Shown here piece by piece: positions 14,001 to 27,229 of a stretch of 64,000 nucleotides of DNA; the stretch's first letter is position 1, and the number at the start of each line of letters is the position of its first letter. The stretch lies in contig NC_087063.1 of NCBI RefSeq assembly GCF_963678635.1, positions 41,740,759 to 41,804,758 of the forward strand, read 5' to 3'. Both the position numbers and the translations under genes were made by a program. The notes beneath the pieces were generated by a model. The model was given only the letters and a program-made list of their open reading frames with translations, was not told the DNA's origin and did not search any database. This DNA is from Symsagittifera roscoffensis (lineage: Eukaryota > Xenacoelomorpha > Acoela > Convolutidae).

Positions 14001-17000
14001 ACTTCCCTGTGGGCCGGGCTAATTTTCTCCGCCTAGAAAGTCAAAACTTTGTATCCAAAATTCCCCAAAGTTCAATGAATGCGTTTAAAATTGGCCTAAA
14101 GATGCCGTTTCGATCGAAATAATTCCGTTTTTAGACAAAAAATTTATCGTTACTTGACTAACAGTTAATCGATTTTAATATTTTGGTTTTTGTCTTAAGA
14201 AAGTCCTTTTGAATCGATTCAAATTCATTTTGGCAACCGTCGAAACAGTTGAAATCCCTTGTATATCGATTTTTCAATCAAATAAGCTTTATTTTATGCA
14301 AACAATTCATGATATGGTCAAGATGATTACAAGACCCAGACTTTTTTGTTCAATTGTCAAAACAGTTGAAAACATGATTTAATTTTCAGTGCCTGCCGAC
14401 GTGAATGCAACTTCTCTGAACCAGTCTTCCACCTCTACAACTGGATTCCTAATCAGTCACATGGAAACACAGGACCAAGGAAACTGGCAAGTGATCACTC
14501 TTCTAGCAAACAGCTCCGACACCGGGTGTGCCTCGGAGGAACTGAACGTGACGAACCCTGGCATTGCTAACTTCACTGGTCTGGATCCAGGGTGCAACTA
14601 TGACATATATGCATTTGCAATATGCGACAATGACAAAGTTTCCGCGAATGTCGTGCAGAGCTCGGAGTGTACATGTAAGAGAGGATTTTCATCAGATATT
14701 TTTTGTCATATTTTGTCAAAATCTGGCAGTTATCGATATTTATTGTTAAAATTGTCCCAATCATTTCCTTCGATTTAAAAAAAATCGAGATATAATTGAA
14801 ATTTCTGAAACAAGTTAAATTAGTAAAAATTTAATGTGAGAAAGGTAATAAATATTTTTCGAATATTTTGTCGACCTTTTTTAGATTAACCATATTGTTT
14901 TTTTTCGAGCTCTCCCAGAACACTATAAAGCTTGGATTCAATGAGGTGAGTAATTTTAGTGCCCGTGACCCCTGTGCCCTCGTGGCAGACTGCGAACACG
15001 TCTTCCTTCACCTTCAGCTGGACCAACCAGAGTCCGAGAGTCGCTTCCAGATACGAGTACCGCAACAGCTCCGGCGGAAGCTGGGGAAACATCTCCTCTA
15101 CTCCCACTACATACACGGACATTGTTGATTTCGGAACCTGCTATGACGTGGAGTTCAGGGCGGCACTGGACTGTGACAACGGGGAGACGTACTATGGGGC
15201 TGCCGAAATACACAATTTCTGCTCAGGTGTGCAAATAAATATTATATAAAAACAAAATAATACCGGATGGTATGTTATTGCATAGAATATTTTCTGTTTT
15301 TTCTTCTTCAGCGTCTGCTAACCGTCTATTCTTAACCAAAAAGGATTGTGTAACTCCTTAGATTAGAAGATAACATTGGCCATATTTTGGTTTTTAATAA
15401 AAAGAAATAAATAACTTCTCCAAAAAAGTACAACAAAGTATTTTAAATCACAAGGCAAGCACTATAACTAAGAGGATAGGGAAAAGGCATAAGTTATGCC
15501 CACTTAGAGTCTACACTTGGTCAAAACACAAGCTGAAAAATAAGTTTTCATCCAGATTAATATTTATAAATTAATTCAAAGTTATGTGAGAAGCATCAAT
15601 ATATTTCCTATGACACAACATTGCACATGTGAAAACAAATTTCATTACTAGTCTGCAACTGTGAAATGTACTCAAGAATCGATCAAGAACTGGGAAAAAA
15701 AATTTCACAAATAAATTTTAAAAACTAGAAGAAAACTAGAAGAAAGTGAAAGGCCATCTTTGCAGACTGAAACTGTAGCTCTCAACTGTACACTGATAAG
15801 ACCCAACAATGAAGTTAACGAAATATAAAACTTTTATTTTTTTCTTTCTTCTTTCTACAAATCTTTCATCTATTTTTTATACCTTTTCATCTATTTCCTT
15901 TTTACTGTAGAAAAACTCGGAAAGCTCGAAAAACTACACAGTTATGAGTATTTTCAGCTTCAGTGCAAGTAGTTTGCTAATAATCCGAGAAAACAAAAAT
16001 CGTAAAGTTCAAATTGGAGAAAACAAAAATCTTAAAGTTCAAATTCGAAAAGAAAGTTTCTTCTTTAAGTTTTTCTATACCTTATCTTATATCGGTATCT
16101 GAAAACTAGAAAGAATTGGAAGGTCCAAATTTTCATGCTAGAATAGAAACTCAAAATGGGTTCTGAGTTGCCCAATATGTATGTACCCTTAATTCTGTGC
16201 ATATATATGTATCCTTAATTCTGTGCAGAATTGTATATTTGATTCATTCTCCTTTGTCCAAGTTTTTTCTGGCAATAAATTGTTTTCACTCATAACATTC
16301 CAGAGCAGAGAATCTCTGTTCTGTATAGAGAATATTTTAAGTTTATTTTGCAAAATCTTTTGTTGTAAAGAAGAAGGCATGACCTCCTGGTGAAGGCATG
16401 AAGCAGTATATTTAAGCAGGAAAAAACTGGTTCAAAAAACTACTGGTATGAATATTAGTCAGGCAACAGAATTTCAAAAGATCACAAACCTAAAACTTGT
16501 GAGCGGAAAGAGTTTTGTTCCGCTGAAAGTGGACGGACACGCTGACATATTTACAGGTGCACCCATATAAGAGGAGGCCATATTGAATTATAGGCTGAAT
16601 GTTAGATTTGTGATACTTGAGCATCAACCCTCTGAGTATACATGTCTCGTTTAGGAAATCACAAATCCACAATTACACCTAATTATTGAGAGGAATTTTT
16701 AGGGTAAAACAGATTCTTACGCTTGCGATTAGCAAGCGTTATCAAACTGGAATATAGACTTTTTTCTATCTAACAACTAGTTTAACAAAATCAGTTAATT
16801 CCCTTGCTGACTATGAAGCTGACTTCTTTTCACTTGTCTTCTGTTCTCTTAGAATCCTTCCGATTGCTTTCTCCTTGGCCTGGAGGTAAATCAGTTGCAT
16901 TTGGACCTTAAGGCCTGGGGTTCGAGTCGTGGCAAGACCTTGTTTTTTTCAGTATCGAGGAAACTGAAAAAAAAAGTTCGAGAAAAATGAGTTGTTGGTT

Positions 17001-20000
17001 TTTTGTTTGTTCGCTCAAGTTTTGTCGGCTTAAATGCTACAACAGATTTTGCTTGTGCTGTATGCCTATTTCCATTGTAGTTGCAAGTACACGTGTTTTT
17101 CCTTCTAATTTGAGGGGAGATTTGAAAGATTTTCAATTTTTTCTTATCACTGATTTTTTTGCCATAAGTTCAAGTGCTGTTCATTCTAGTTTCAAGGGGG
17201 ACTTGTTGGCTTAGTTGCCTTATCACTGATTTTTCTTGAGCTGTAATCAACTTTCATTGTAGTTGCATAGTCCAAGTGTTGTTTAAGGTGGGACTTCAAA
17301 TTTTTTTATGAAATCATATTTATTTCGGCGCAACTTGTGTCTGCTCAAAGATTGTCGTCTTTTTTTTGTTTTCGTAAATTATGTTACTCTGTTCCTGTTT
17401 TCGTGTGTCTGGCATATTTACCTGGAATGAACTTCTATCCAGACATATGAAAATTAAAATAACCTAGTTTTTTTCAAAAGTTTTCATTTTTTCCGGTTTT
17501 TTTTGGTTTTTTTTATTGACAATTCTCAGTTTCCTGAAGAAGCCGCGGCTCCTTTAATTTTTAAAAGAAATTTTTTTATCTCAATAGGAAAATTGATTTG
17601 CACAAAATTTTTACTCTTACTTATTGTAGTAGAGAAACAACCAAGGTTTTGGGCAAAGTTCAGTTTTTGAAATCACATTTTTCGTGCCGCATCAGTATAG
17701 CTAGTTCAATCAATATCAAACACATACATCCAGCTTTAGCTGGACCCTACTTGCTTTAAATTAGACCTAATTTTGGTTCAACTAGTTTTTTCAATATTTG
17801 AAATTTTGTTTCGACCTATGTTGTTGATGTTTGTGTTGCATCGCAAGTGGTGCGGAGCTCTGAGTCGCCTCTGTGTGATTAAAAGCAAAATGAAGATTGG
17901 AATATTCTGTAAGATGACCAAATTTAATAAAAGTACTTTTATCACACTTGTGATAATCAAGACATATCAGACTGGAACGCGGATTTTTTTTGGGTTAACA
18001 ACATGTTTAACAGAATCACTTGAATCTTTTGTATTTTGGTTAATAAGAAATTCAAACTTGCGTGCGTTCTCGGCCAAATTAGCCCGGAGGTAGCAAATAT
18101 GCATGGGACGTCAAAGGTCCTGGGTTCGAATCCGACCAGGACCTGTTTTTTTTCAAACAGGAAAAATTCAATTTCAACAAAAATTGTCGGCAAATTATTT
18201 GTCTGCTTTTTTGTCGGATTAGTTGCCACATCTTGAAATCGTTTTTTTTTGCTACACTCAGTTTTTTTTAGTGTTGCTCTAGTGTTTGATTTACTGTCAC
18301 ATTTTGTAGTTTTACTTACCTTGACTTCGTATTTCCTTTTTTCGTTTGCTCAGTTCTTCGGCCCAATTTATTTTGGACTATTTTTTATCGACTTAATGAC
18401 CTAATATTTGATCGTTTCAACAAAAGACAACCTGAACACTTTCATCTGCTTTTTTAATTGTTGGTTGTATGTTTACCAATTCGTTTGTTAAATTTATTTT
18501 TTTCTTTATGGAAAATTATTTTCAAAGTTATAGGAAATTTTTTTCAATGACTTTAAAAAAAGGGTAACAATTGAAAGACCGCCTACTCCCCTGTGTGCCT
18601 GTATACTCCCCTAGAGACTCTTTTCACTTGACCCCATTGTTTACAGCCTTCGAAAAAGTCTGTGGGGGAATATTTGACCCGTTTTTTCTCGTTTTCTTAA
18701 AAAAACTCTCAAATCTGAATTTTAAGTTTCTATGAAAAGAACAGTCTCGAAAAGCTCACTGCATGGGCGGCTACGCCCAATTTTTTCACACATACAGTTA
18801 TGGCCTTCGGAATAGTCAAAATTTTTGATTTTTTGCCTTTATGTAAATTTTTTGCATGTTCTTGACTTTTTGGTTTCAGTTCAAAAACGGAAAACAGGTT
18901 AAGGAAAAATGAGTTGCTTATGCGACTACTCCCATATTTTTCTGACTTCAAAAAAAACTAATTTCAATTTTTTGACATTTTTCCTCAAGATTTTGGGTTC
19001 AATCGAAACTGCGGGTTGAGTGGAATACCTTATGCGCAAGCAGCTACTTCCTATTGTTTTTACACAAAAAGCTATAAATCTCGGAAATGTCAAACTTTTG
19101 GTTAGTTGACCGTTTTTGGACACTCTCGCAAACTATATTGCCAAATCTGATAACATAGGTTTAATCAAAACAACAGGTTGTTAAGAGCCTACCGTTGTAA
19201 CTGGCAATGCCCAGTTTCTTTAAGAAAAAAGTTATGGCCTTCAAAAAGCAAACTTCTTGACTTTACGCCAAAACGAACATGCCTATTCTCAGTTCGTGTT
19301 GAATCGAGAAACCCGGTTATAGGAATATTCTCTGCTTGAGCGGTCACAACTTGCTCTTTGCAGGAAAATTTCATGGGTTTATGAAATCCTTTTGACTGTT
19401 TTTTTTAGAAGTTATCACCATTTTTAGCAACTTTTTGAGTTTTCTTAAAACTTACACAATGAAATCTGAAATTTAAAAATCAATTGAACGAACCGGTTGC
19501 GATACTGGTTCCTGCAAAAGCGAAAGCTAAAAATTGATTATCTCAAAATAATTAAGTAAAGAAACAACTAAGGTTTTGGGCGGTCCAGTTTTTGAAATCA
19601 CATTTTTGTTCCGCATCATTATAGTAAAATCTTTCAATATCAAACTCATACCTCCAGCTTTAGCCCGTAGCTGTGTTTTATCTGCTAAAATTTTGGTTGT
19701 GTTTTATCTAGGCCTGCTAAAATTTTGGTTCAACCTGTACTTTGTGAATTTTACAAGAGAGTTAGTTTGTCAAAAACCTGTCTCGAGTCTCCGATACGTT
19801 TATAGAACCTACTTTATTAGAATTTATTTTCTCAAGTCTATTAACTTCACTAACTTTATTCCTTTCAGCAACAATTTTGAGTTTTTTGGCAACGTCAATT
19901 CTATCTTATTTGGACAAGTTTTAGAGTTTGTTTCTTCGAATAATCCAGTTAATAATTTGCCTGGTAAACAATTTTTCGAGATGTTTTTGCTGGCTGCTTA

Positions 20001-23000
20001 GGTGCAAATGCATTTAATGATATCAATATTTTGCTTTGGAATTTGTTATAAGCTTAATCAATATCATTTATGTCTAATAAATATGAATCCTTGAGTTTGG
20101 ATTTCAAGACCGAAAACAAACATTTTGAATAATTCATACTGATTTTAAAGGTTAAACGAATCGGATAAAGATCAGTAAAGCTCTCTGAACTTAAACTCTT
20201 AATATTTGGACCAACGATGTTACGAACTAAAATATGATCGATAAAGGAATCTTTGGTATCTGAAAACCTCGTAGGTTCTTTGGTTAAGACATCAAAGCGG
20301 TTAGCATTGATAATTTATATATTTGTTGATCCAGTTTTCTCAAATTGGGCGAATATTTTGCAAAAAAGGTGCCCACTATAAACTGTTCTACAAATTCAAA
20401 GATTTTTAAGGTCTTTTTTTGGAAGTTGAAGGCTCTTGAAAAAACAAGTCTGTTTCTTTTTCAGTTTCCTTGCCATCATTACTTTTTTCCAACTGTTAGT
20501 TGGCTATGTTTATGGCGAATGTCAATGTTGAAATCTCCAGCTTAAGTTATTGCAATTTTTTTTCGATAGTAATTCTAGTTCAGTATTAAACTCGTCAGTG
20601 AATTTCATTTTGTCTACTCTGTGCGGAACATAGCCTAATTGTTGTGATAAATTTATTAAATAGTTTCAGAGAGGGCAGATGGATTCGATTAGTGATGCTA
20701 CTGATGCAAATGATATTTCAATTGAGAGAAACACAGATGTGCCGGGACTGAGCTATCATGATCAGACTCCAGTATCAAAACCAACACCAAAACGGCCAAA
20801 TATTGTACTGAGCCCATGTGACGAAGAAAATTCAAAGGACGATGTGACTGGAAAGCTGAAGCATACCATTGAAGAGTCAATGAAGTTGTTGATATCCAGC
20901 CTTATAGAGCAAATCAAAGCGCAACTAATGACTGCAATCAACGTCGCTGATGAGTCCGCAATAAACAACATGAAGAAGGAAATCATCTCATCCTCCAAAA
21001 TGGAAATAGCATCTCAGGCGAATGTCAGCTATCTTAGGACTTTATCTGAAGCACAAAAACTTTAATCGACGAGATAACCTAAGAAATCTAGGAATCCCCG
21101 AGTGTTTGGAAGGGGAGAATAATCGTGAGAACTTTGATACAACAATAGCGAAGGTAGTGGAGATTTCTCATGATATTGGTGCAAATGTGCGAGCGTCAGA
21201 TATCTCAATAGCTCATCGATTGCCATCTCGTTCAAATAGAGGCAAACCAATTATCGTTCGTTTCGCCAGAAGAATCGCCAAAATCAACTTGCTACGAAAC
21301 AAAAAAAAGATGGCAGATAAAGAAGGTTTGAAAAATATAAGCGTCTTTGAAGACTTATCAAAGGCTCGTGTCAATTTCATAAAAATGATGAAGAGTGATT
21401 GCCGAATTAAATCTGCGTGGACCCGAGAAGGTGTAATCCATTATATATGGAAGACAGACGAGCGACTATATCGTATCGATGGACTTTATGAAGGCGGGAG
21501 TTCCTTGAAATACAGATTTCAAGATGTGATGAATTGCTTCCAAAGTGTTTTCCACGAGGCAGGAGATAAAGGGGGATCGTAAACAATCTAGTGATGCTAA
21601 AGTCGTTAATTCAAAACCAAATATTTCACAGAATAACAGCACTTTAATTAATAAAACTGAAAATTCCAAAGTTTCGGTGTTACATTTAAATTAAGATCTT
21701 TAAAATCGCACTTCGACAAATTGGAAGCACTTATTCTAAGCCTTGAGTCTCCACCTGATATAATTTGTATAACGGAAACTTGGTTAACAAAAAATGATCC
21801 AAGTGAAAGCTGGTTAATCAATGGTTATAATCAGTATTTTACAAAAAATTGCGAAACACCAGTTGGTGGTGTAATGATCCAAGCAAGAAACACATGCTGC
21901 TTGCTGAATCAATTTGATTCATTTTCAGAAGAAAGCTTAACGGTTGATATCTTAAAAAATGGCTATAAATTCTCATTATGTGTGATTTATAACCCACCAA
22001 AATCAAACAAGATGCAATTCATTGATAGGCTTGATGAGTGTGTGGAAAATTCAAAAATTGCAAATCATCCGTTCATTCTTTGTGGTGATCTTAACATTGA
22101 TATAATACCTGATAACTTACTGAGCCAAAATTATTTAAATTGTATTCATTCAAATGGTTTTTCGATAAACGGTCGTGAACCAACTCGCGTTACAGCCACC
22201 TCTCAACTTGTTTGGATCATTTCATTTTCGACAATTTAACTGAACCTCATTCAATGGTACTAAATAGTGAACATTTATCAGATCATTATCCAATACACTT
22301 GGAATGGGTCATAAAGTGTCAAATTGTTAATAATGAAATTCCGTTTCGCGATACATCATTCCTAAAAAGTCGGAGCCAAGTTGAAGAATTTTTAAAAATT
22401 GCGGAAAGTAAATTGGCTTCACATAAAATAGTAATTTTTGAAATGAAGATGCAGATGCAGCTTTCAATTTGTTCGCAAAATCTTTCGAAGAGGTATTGAA
22501 TATGTTTGCACCATTAAAAACCAAGAAAAATTTGGTCACAAAGCAACCCCCCTGGTACACAAATAAACTTAAAAACCTTAGAACAAAGCGAAATAATGCA
22601 CACAAAAAATGGAAGTTGAATCAGAATAATAATCAACTGCTTCAAACGTTCAGAAGTTTAAGAGATCGTTTTGAGAAAGATATAAAATTATCTAAAAAGA
22701 ATTACTATTGGAATAAATTCAAAAACTGTATAGGAGACTCAAGGCAGACATATAAAATTTTAAACGATATCAGTGGTAAAAGTAACAAAAACAGCAAGAT
22801 TCCTCCATTGCAATCATGCCTTGATGAAAACGATAATGCAGCAGACAGAGATGTTGCTCATAAATTTAACTATTTTTTCACCACAGTTGGAAAAGGACTT
22901 CAAATTGATGTTCCTAAAGTTGATAGGTTTAACGTTGAATATGTTCCATAATCCATGCTTCTGAAAAAAACCTGCGAAACAGAAGTTTTTAAAGTCCTAA

Positions 23001-26000
23001 ATTACCTAGATAATAAAAGCTCGTCCGGTGATGATAACATCAGTAACCTTATTGTGAAAACTTCAGCGAAAGTCGTGGCACCATATCTAAGCTTCTTAAT
23101 CAACTTATCATTCACAAAAGGCGTGTTTCCTAAAGAACTTTGTAAAGCGAAAGTACTGCCGCTTCATAAAGATGGATCAAAACTTGATGAGAACAATTAT
23201 AGACCAATTTCACTTTTAATTGTTTGGAGTAAAATCTATGAGCCCGTTATGTATAACCGTATTTATTCTTATTTAGAGAATTTTTTTCTCTTTTATGCAA
23301 AACAATTTGGTTTTCGTAATAAGCATAGCACAATTGATGCACTTGCTGAACTTACCGAAAGAATTAGAATGTATCCTTCTTCGAATGAAATTTTTAGTTT
23401 TTTCCTTGACTTGAAGAAAGCTTTCGACACTATTGACCATAATATCTTGCTATACAAATTGGATATGTATGGGTTTAGGGGTAACTGTTTAAAATGGTTG
23501 AGCTCATATCTCAGTAATCGCATACAGCGAGTTGTAGTAAATGGTGTTTCATCTAGCTGGAGTAAAATAGAATGTGGTGTACCACAAGGCTCAATTTTAG
23601 GTCCCTTGCTTTTTCTATTATATATAAATGACCTCCCTAAAGCATGCGAAACATCGGAAATTTTGCTATTCGCAGACGATACGAATCTAACATCAATAGG
23701 TTGTCAAATAATTGACGTTCAAAAAGACATGACGTCTTTAAATAACTGGCTACATGCAAATAAATTGGTGATTAACCTATCCAAAACAGTTCAAATGAAT
23801 GTAAAGTTAAGTGCTTCCAATCATTTATTTTAGTTAAACTCTTGCTCGATAAATACGAAACTTGTTTGTAAATATTTAGGCATTTACATAGACTCCAAAT
23901 TTTTTTTTACAAGTCATATCGATTTCGTCAAAAAGAAACTTAGTAAACAATGCGGTATAGTTTCAAAGCTACGGCACTACGCGCCGAGGTCTCAAATGAT
24001 CGAATACTACAGTAACAATGTCGTTCCCATTCTCCAGTATGGCATTTTAATTTTTGGATGTTGCAGCTATTCGCAGCTGGAACAACTTAATGTTTTACAA
24101 AAGAAAATCCTCAAATTCATTTTTTTCAGAAAACGTCGAGATCGTAGTAATGATATTTTTGAAAAATATAGTTTGTTAACCGTTTATGAGTATCATCTCT
24201 ATGGGCTATTAAAATTTGTTTTTAAATCAGTTATTGGTGTTCATAATGATAGCTTTCTGAATGATTTATTTGTTTTTCAAAATGCAAAAACAGCTACTAG
24301 AAGTTCTGATAGCAGCCTTCTGTTCGAACCATTTTTTAAACGCAAAATTGAGCGCTTCTCGATTCGATATCGCGCTTGTAAACTTTTTAATAAGCTGCGG
24401 GTTCTGAATTTGATACCTGCACTCGTCAAAAGTTGTTCTTTTTCAGAAATTTCGGCAATTTACCATTCTTTGAAAATATACCTGGTACAAAACCATGAAT
24501 TAGTGAAACATATATTTGGCTTATAAAAAAAATTTAAAACCCATACCCGTTGGTTGCATGCTACAGGACTACCAGCTATATATCAGCTTTTTTGTGTAAA
24601 AAATGACCTCCCAAATTTTTCTAGTTTTCGAGATATCGAGGTTTTTTGATTTTTTTTGGATTTTCTCACTAATTTTTTTTTGAAAAACTTGGAAAAAAAA
24701 TTATACATATAATATTACAGCGCCCTGGAAGTATTGTTAAGTTTAGTACTGTTAAGTTCAGTAGTTAGTTAATGTCAACATAAATTTATAAATAGATATA
24801 AATTTTTTTTTTCACGAGCTGTAGCTTTTGTATTTAAATAAAAATATATTTGCTCGTGTTGTTTAATTTGATTTGTTTCATTAGAGATGTTTCATTTGAA
24901 TAGAAGGGTAGACTTTTAGTGGACCAACAGGTCCCGTTGTCTATCCGTTCCTGCTTTAAATGTGGTAAATTTAATTATGCTGATATATTGTTTATAAAAG
25001 GAAAAATATATTCTTTCTTCCTTTCTTTCTTTCTTTAACATAGACTGTTATTATACTAATTTGATCACTCTTAATGTCCACGGGGATTGCAAATATATCG
25101 CTGAGGTTTACATCTGTTCAAACCTGTTAAACCGTACTGATTTGGGTCGTCATGTTCATGCAGCCATGACTCAGTTATACGTGAAACATTGAGCCGATTT
25201 TCGAGACTACTAATTAAGGCTTTTAGGTCTTCTTGATGTTTTTCAAGGAACGTGGTTTTGATAACAAAAGAGAGACATTTCGAACGGAGTTGATAGCACA
25301 TGTTTTTTTTTCAGGAGCCTTCAGTGATAACAGATTGGTCAAAAACGCTTTGGAAACATGAGTTAACGTCAATCATTGTATGACCCAATAGTTGACTCCT
25401 TCGTATAAACCGCTAATAAGACGCACTATTGACTCTCCTTTCCAGGTAAAATGAATTTGGACGCCCCGTGTCCATGTTGATTGAATCCGGCTGCCATTCC
25501 TCTTCAAGCCGATTAAATTTGCTCGCGTTTGAATTACATACTCGAATACCCGAATGTTCTTGGTGTCGTTTTTTTTTCAGATAAACTTTTCAGATTCGTG
25601 ATGTTATTTTCAGTGACACAACTTTTCGCATACTAGCTTCCATGCTTTATCGATTTTGATTCGACGTTAGTGTTTCTTCTAATCCAATAAACTTCAGATT
25701 TTCTCGACTCACTCGAAAGGCACTGCATGTACTACTCATTAATAACTTAGGATTTAGTGAGATTAAATATGACAGGAAATTAGAAATGTTTAGTAGTGAT
25801 CTAGTATATGCAATTCAAAATGCAAGAGATGAGGTCCTAATTAGGTTACAAAAAAGAGTTCTTACTTTACTTCGTTTAAATTAAGCGTTTTTGATCCATT
25901 TGTTTTTTCGTGAAAGTTCTAAATTGGTAAATTATACATTTCTGTTGATATCTACCGATTGCTTCGTCTTCGGCTATCTGAAGCCATGCATGCTGAAATT

Positions 26001-27166
26001 TCTGGTACGATTCAAATTTATTTCAAATCAGAAGATATGCTTCAAGTTTTATTGGGAAATTTTCATGAAAGTTAAGGATAATGTGTGCTCGATAGTGAAA
26101 GTTTTGATTGAATTAACTTCTCATAAGTAAGAAGGTATAAGGTGAGAAGATATGACTGTATGATATGCAAAATACGCCTAGATTTTTTTCTGATGTTTCA
26201 GAGGGAAACATCTCAGTGACACCTCTGGGCCAGAACACTACAGACATCCGATTCCGGATCACATCTTCAACCTACACTGACGAATACATGGCCATTTGCA
26301 TCGACCCAAGTCCCTGCCCTAGTTTGGGTCCAGTGGCCACAAATGTGAACCAGCTGACTGGTCTGAACCCTGGCACTCGATATTGCTACATGATGTATGG
26401 CCACAACGGGGGCACTGGATTCTCCCCCATGCCTTCCTCTACGCCCAATGTCTACCTCTGCACTGGTTAGTATGATGGCAAATGTGAAACTATTCAGGCG
26501 GCCATTTTAGTGAGCGGGATGATTGCTAGCAAGCTGAAGGTTTCCGGTTAGAATTTTGCACGTGTGCTTTAGTTTGCAACCTAAGTTGCGCTTTTGCAAT
26601 TTCATCGTAGCTTAGTTAAGCTGAAATAACCTTCGGTCCAGGCCTCTAACTGCTTAGATCGAAAAAACTCAAAAATCGAGGGCTTGATTTCTTCAGAAAT
26701 TGCAATTAGTTTATGGCACTTTTTTCACATAACAGCAATCCCTTCGTTTCACTGTAGTGGAGTCTGAAAGTTGCAAGATGAGGTCTTACTGTGAAGCAGA
26801 ATGATTTCACAACATCCACACTTGTCAAAGAGAAACGACGCAACATCATCTCAATCAAAAAAACTCTAAAGTCTGACATGAAACTAAGATTGCAGATGAT
26901 ATTCAGACAGTAGAAACTAACGTAAAACTCTCCGACTGATTTTTCTAGCCAGCGACTGGCAGCTTGATTGCTCTCCTAAGGGTTCGTTTTTCTGGAACTA
27001 CTGTATTAGTTCATACTGAGAAGGAATGGTCTCTCTGTCTCTCGATCTGGGAACTCCAAGTTGCTGAGCACAACGAGTGCTATAAATGGTTGGAGAACAG
27101 GCTATGCGCAAGAACTCAGTAACCAAGGCTGTTCGTTATTGCTTTCTCTCTCTCTCTCTCTCTCCC

Positions 27167-27229
<63 letters not shown>

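Larger units (their letters stand above)
20650..25036 (+). mobile_element. Near full-length LINE (CR1/L2/Jockey-group non-LTR retrotransposon)
   Basis: ORF1, endonuclease and reverse transcriptase in order, then a 3' UTR and a (CTTT)n-like tail at about 25013-25036. The 5' end is approximate, near the boundary with the opposite-strand fragment. It is broken by about three frame changes and two in-frame stops, but each block is easily read, so it is old but not ancient. Inserted in the exon 15-16 intron in the same direction as the host gene. Confidence 0.88.
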
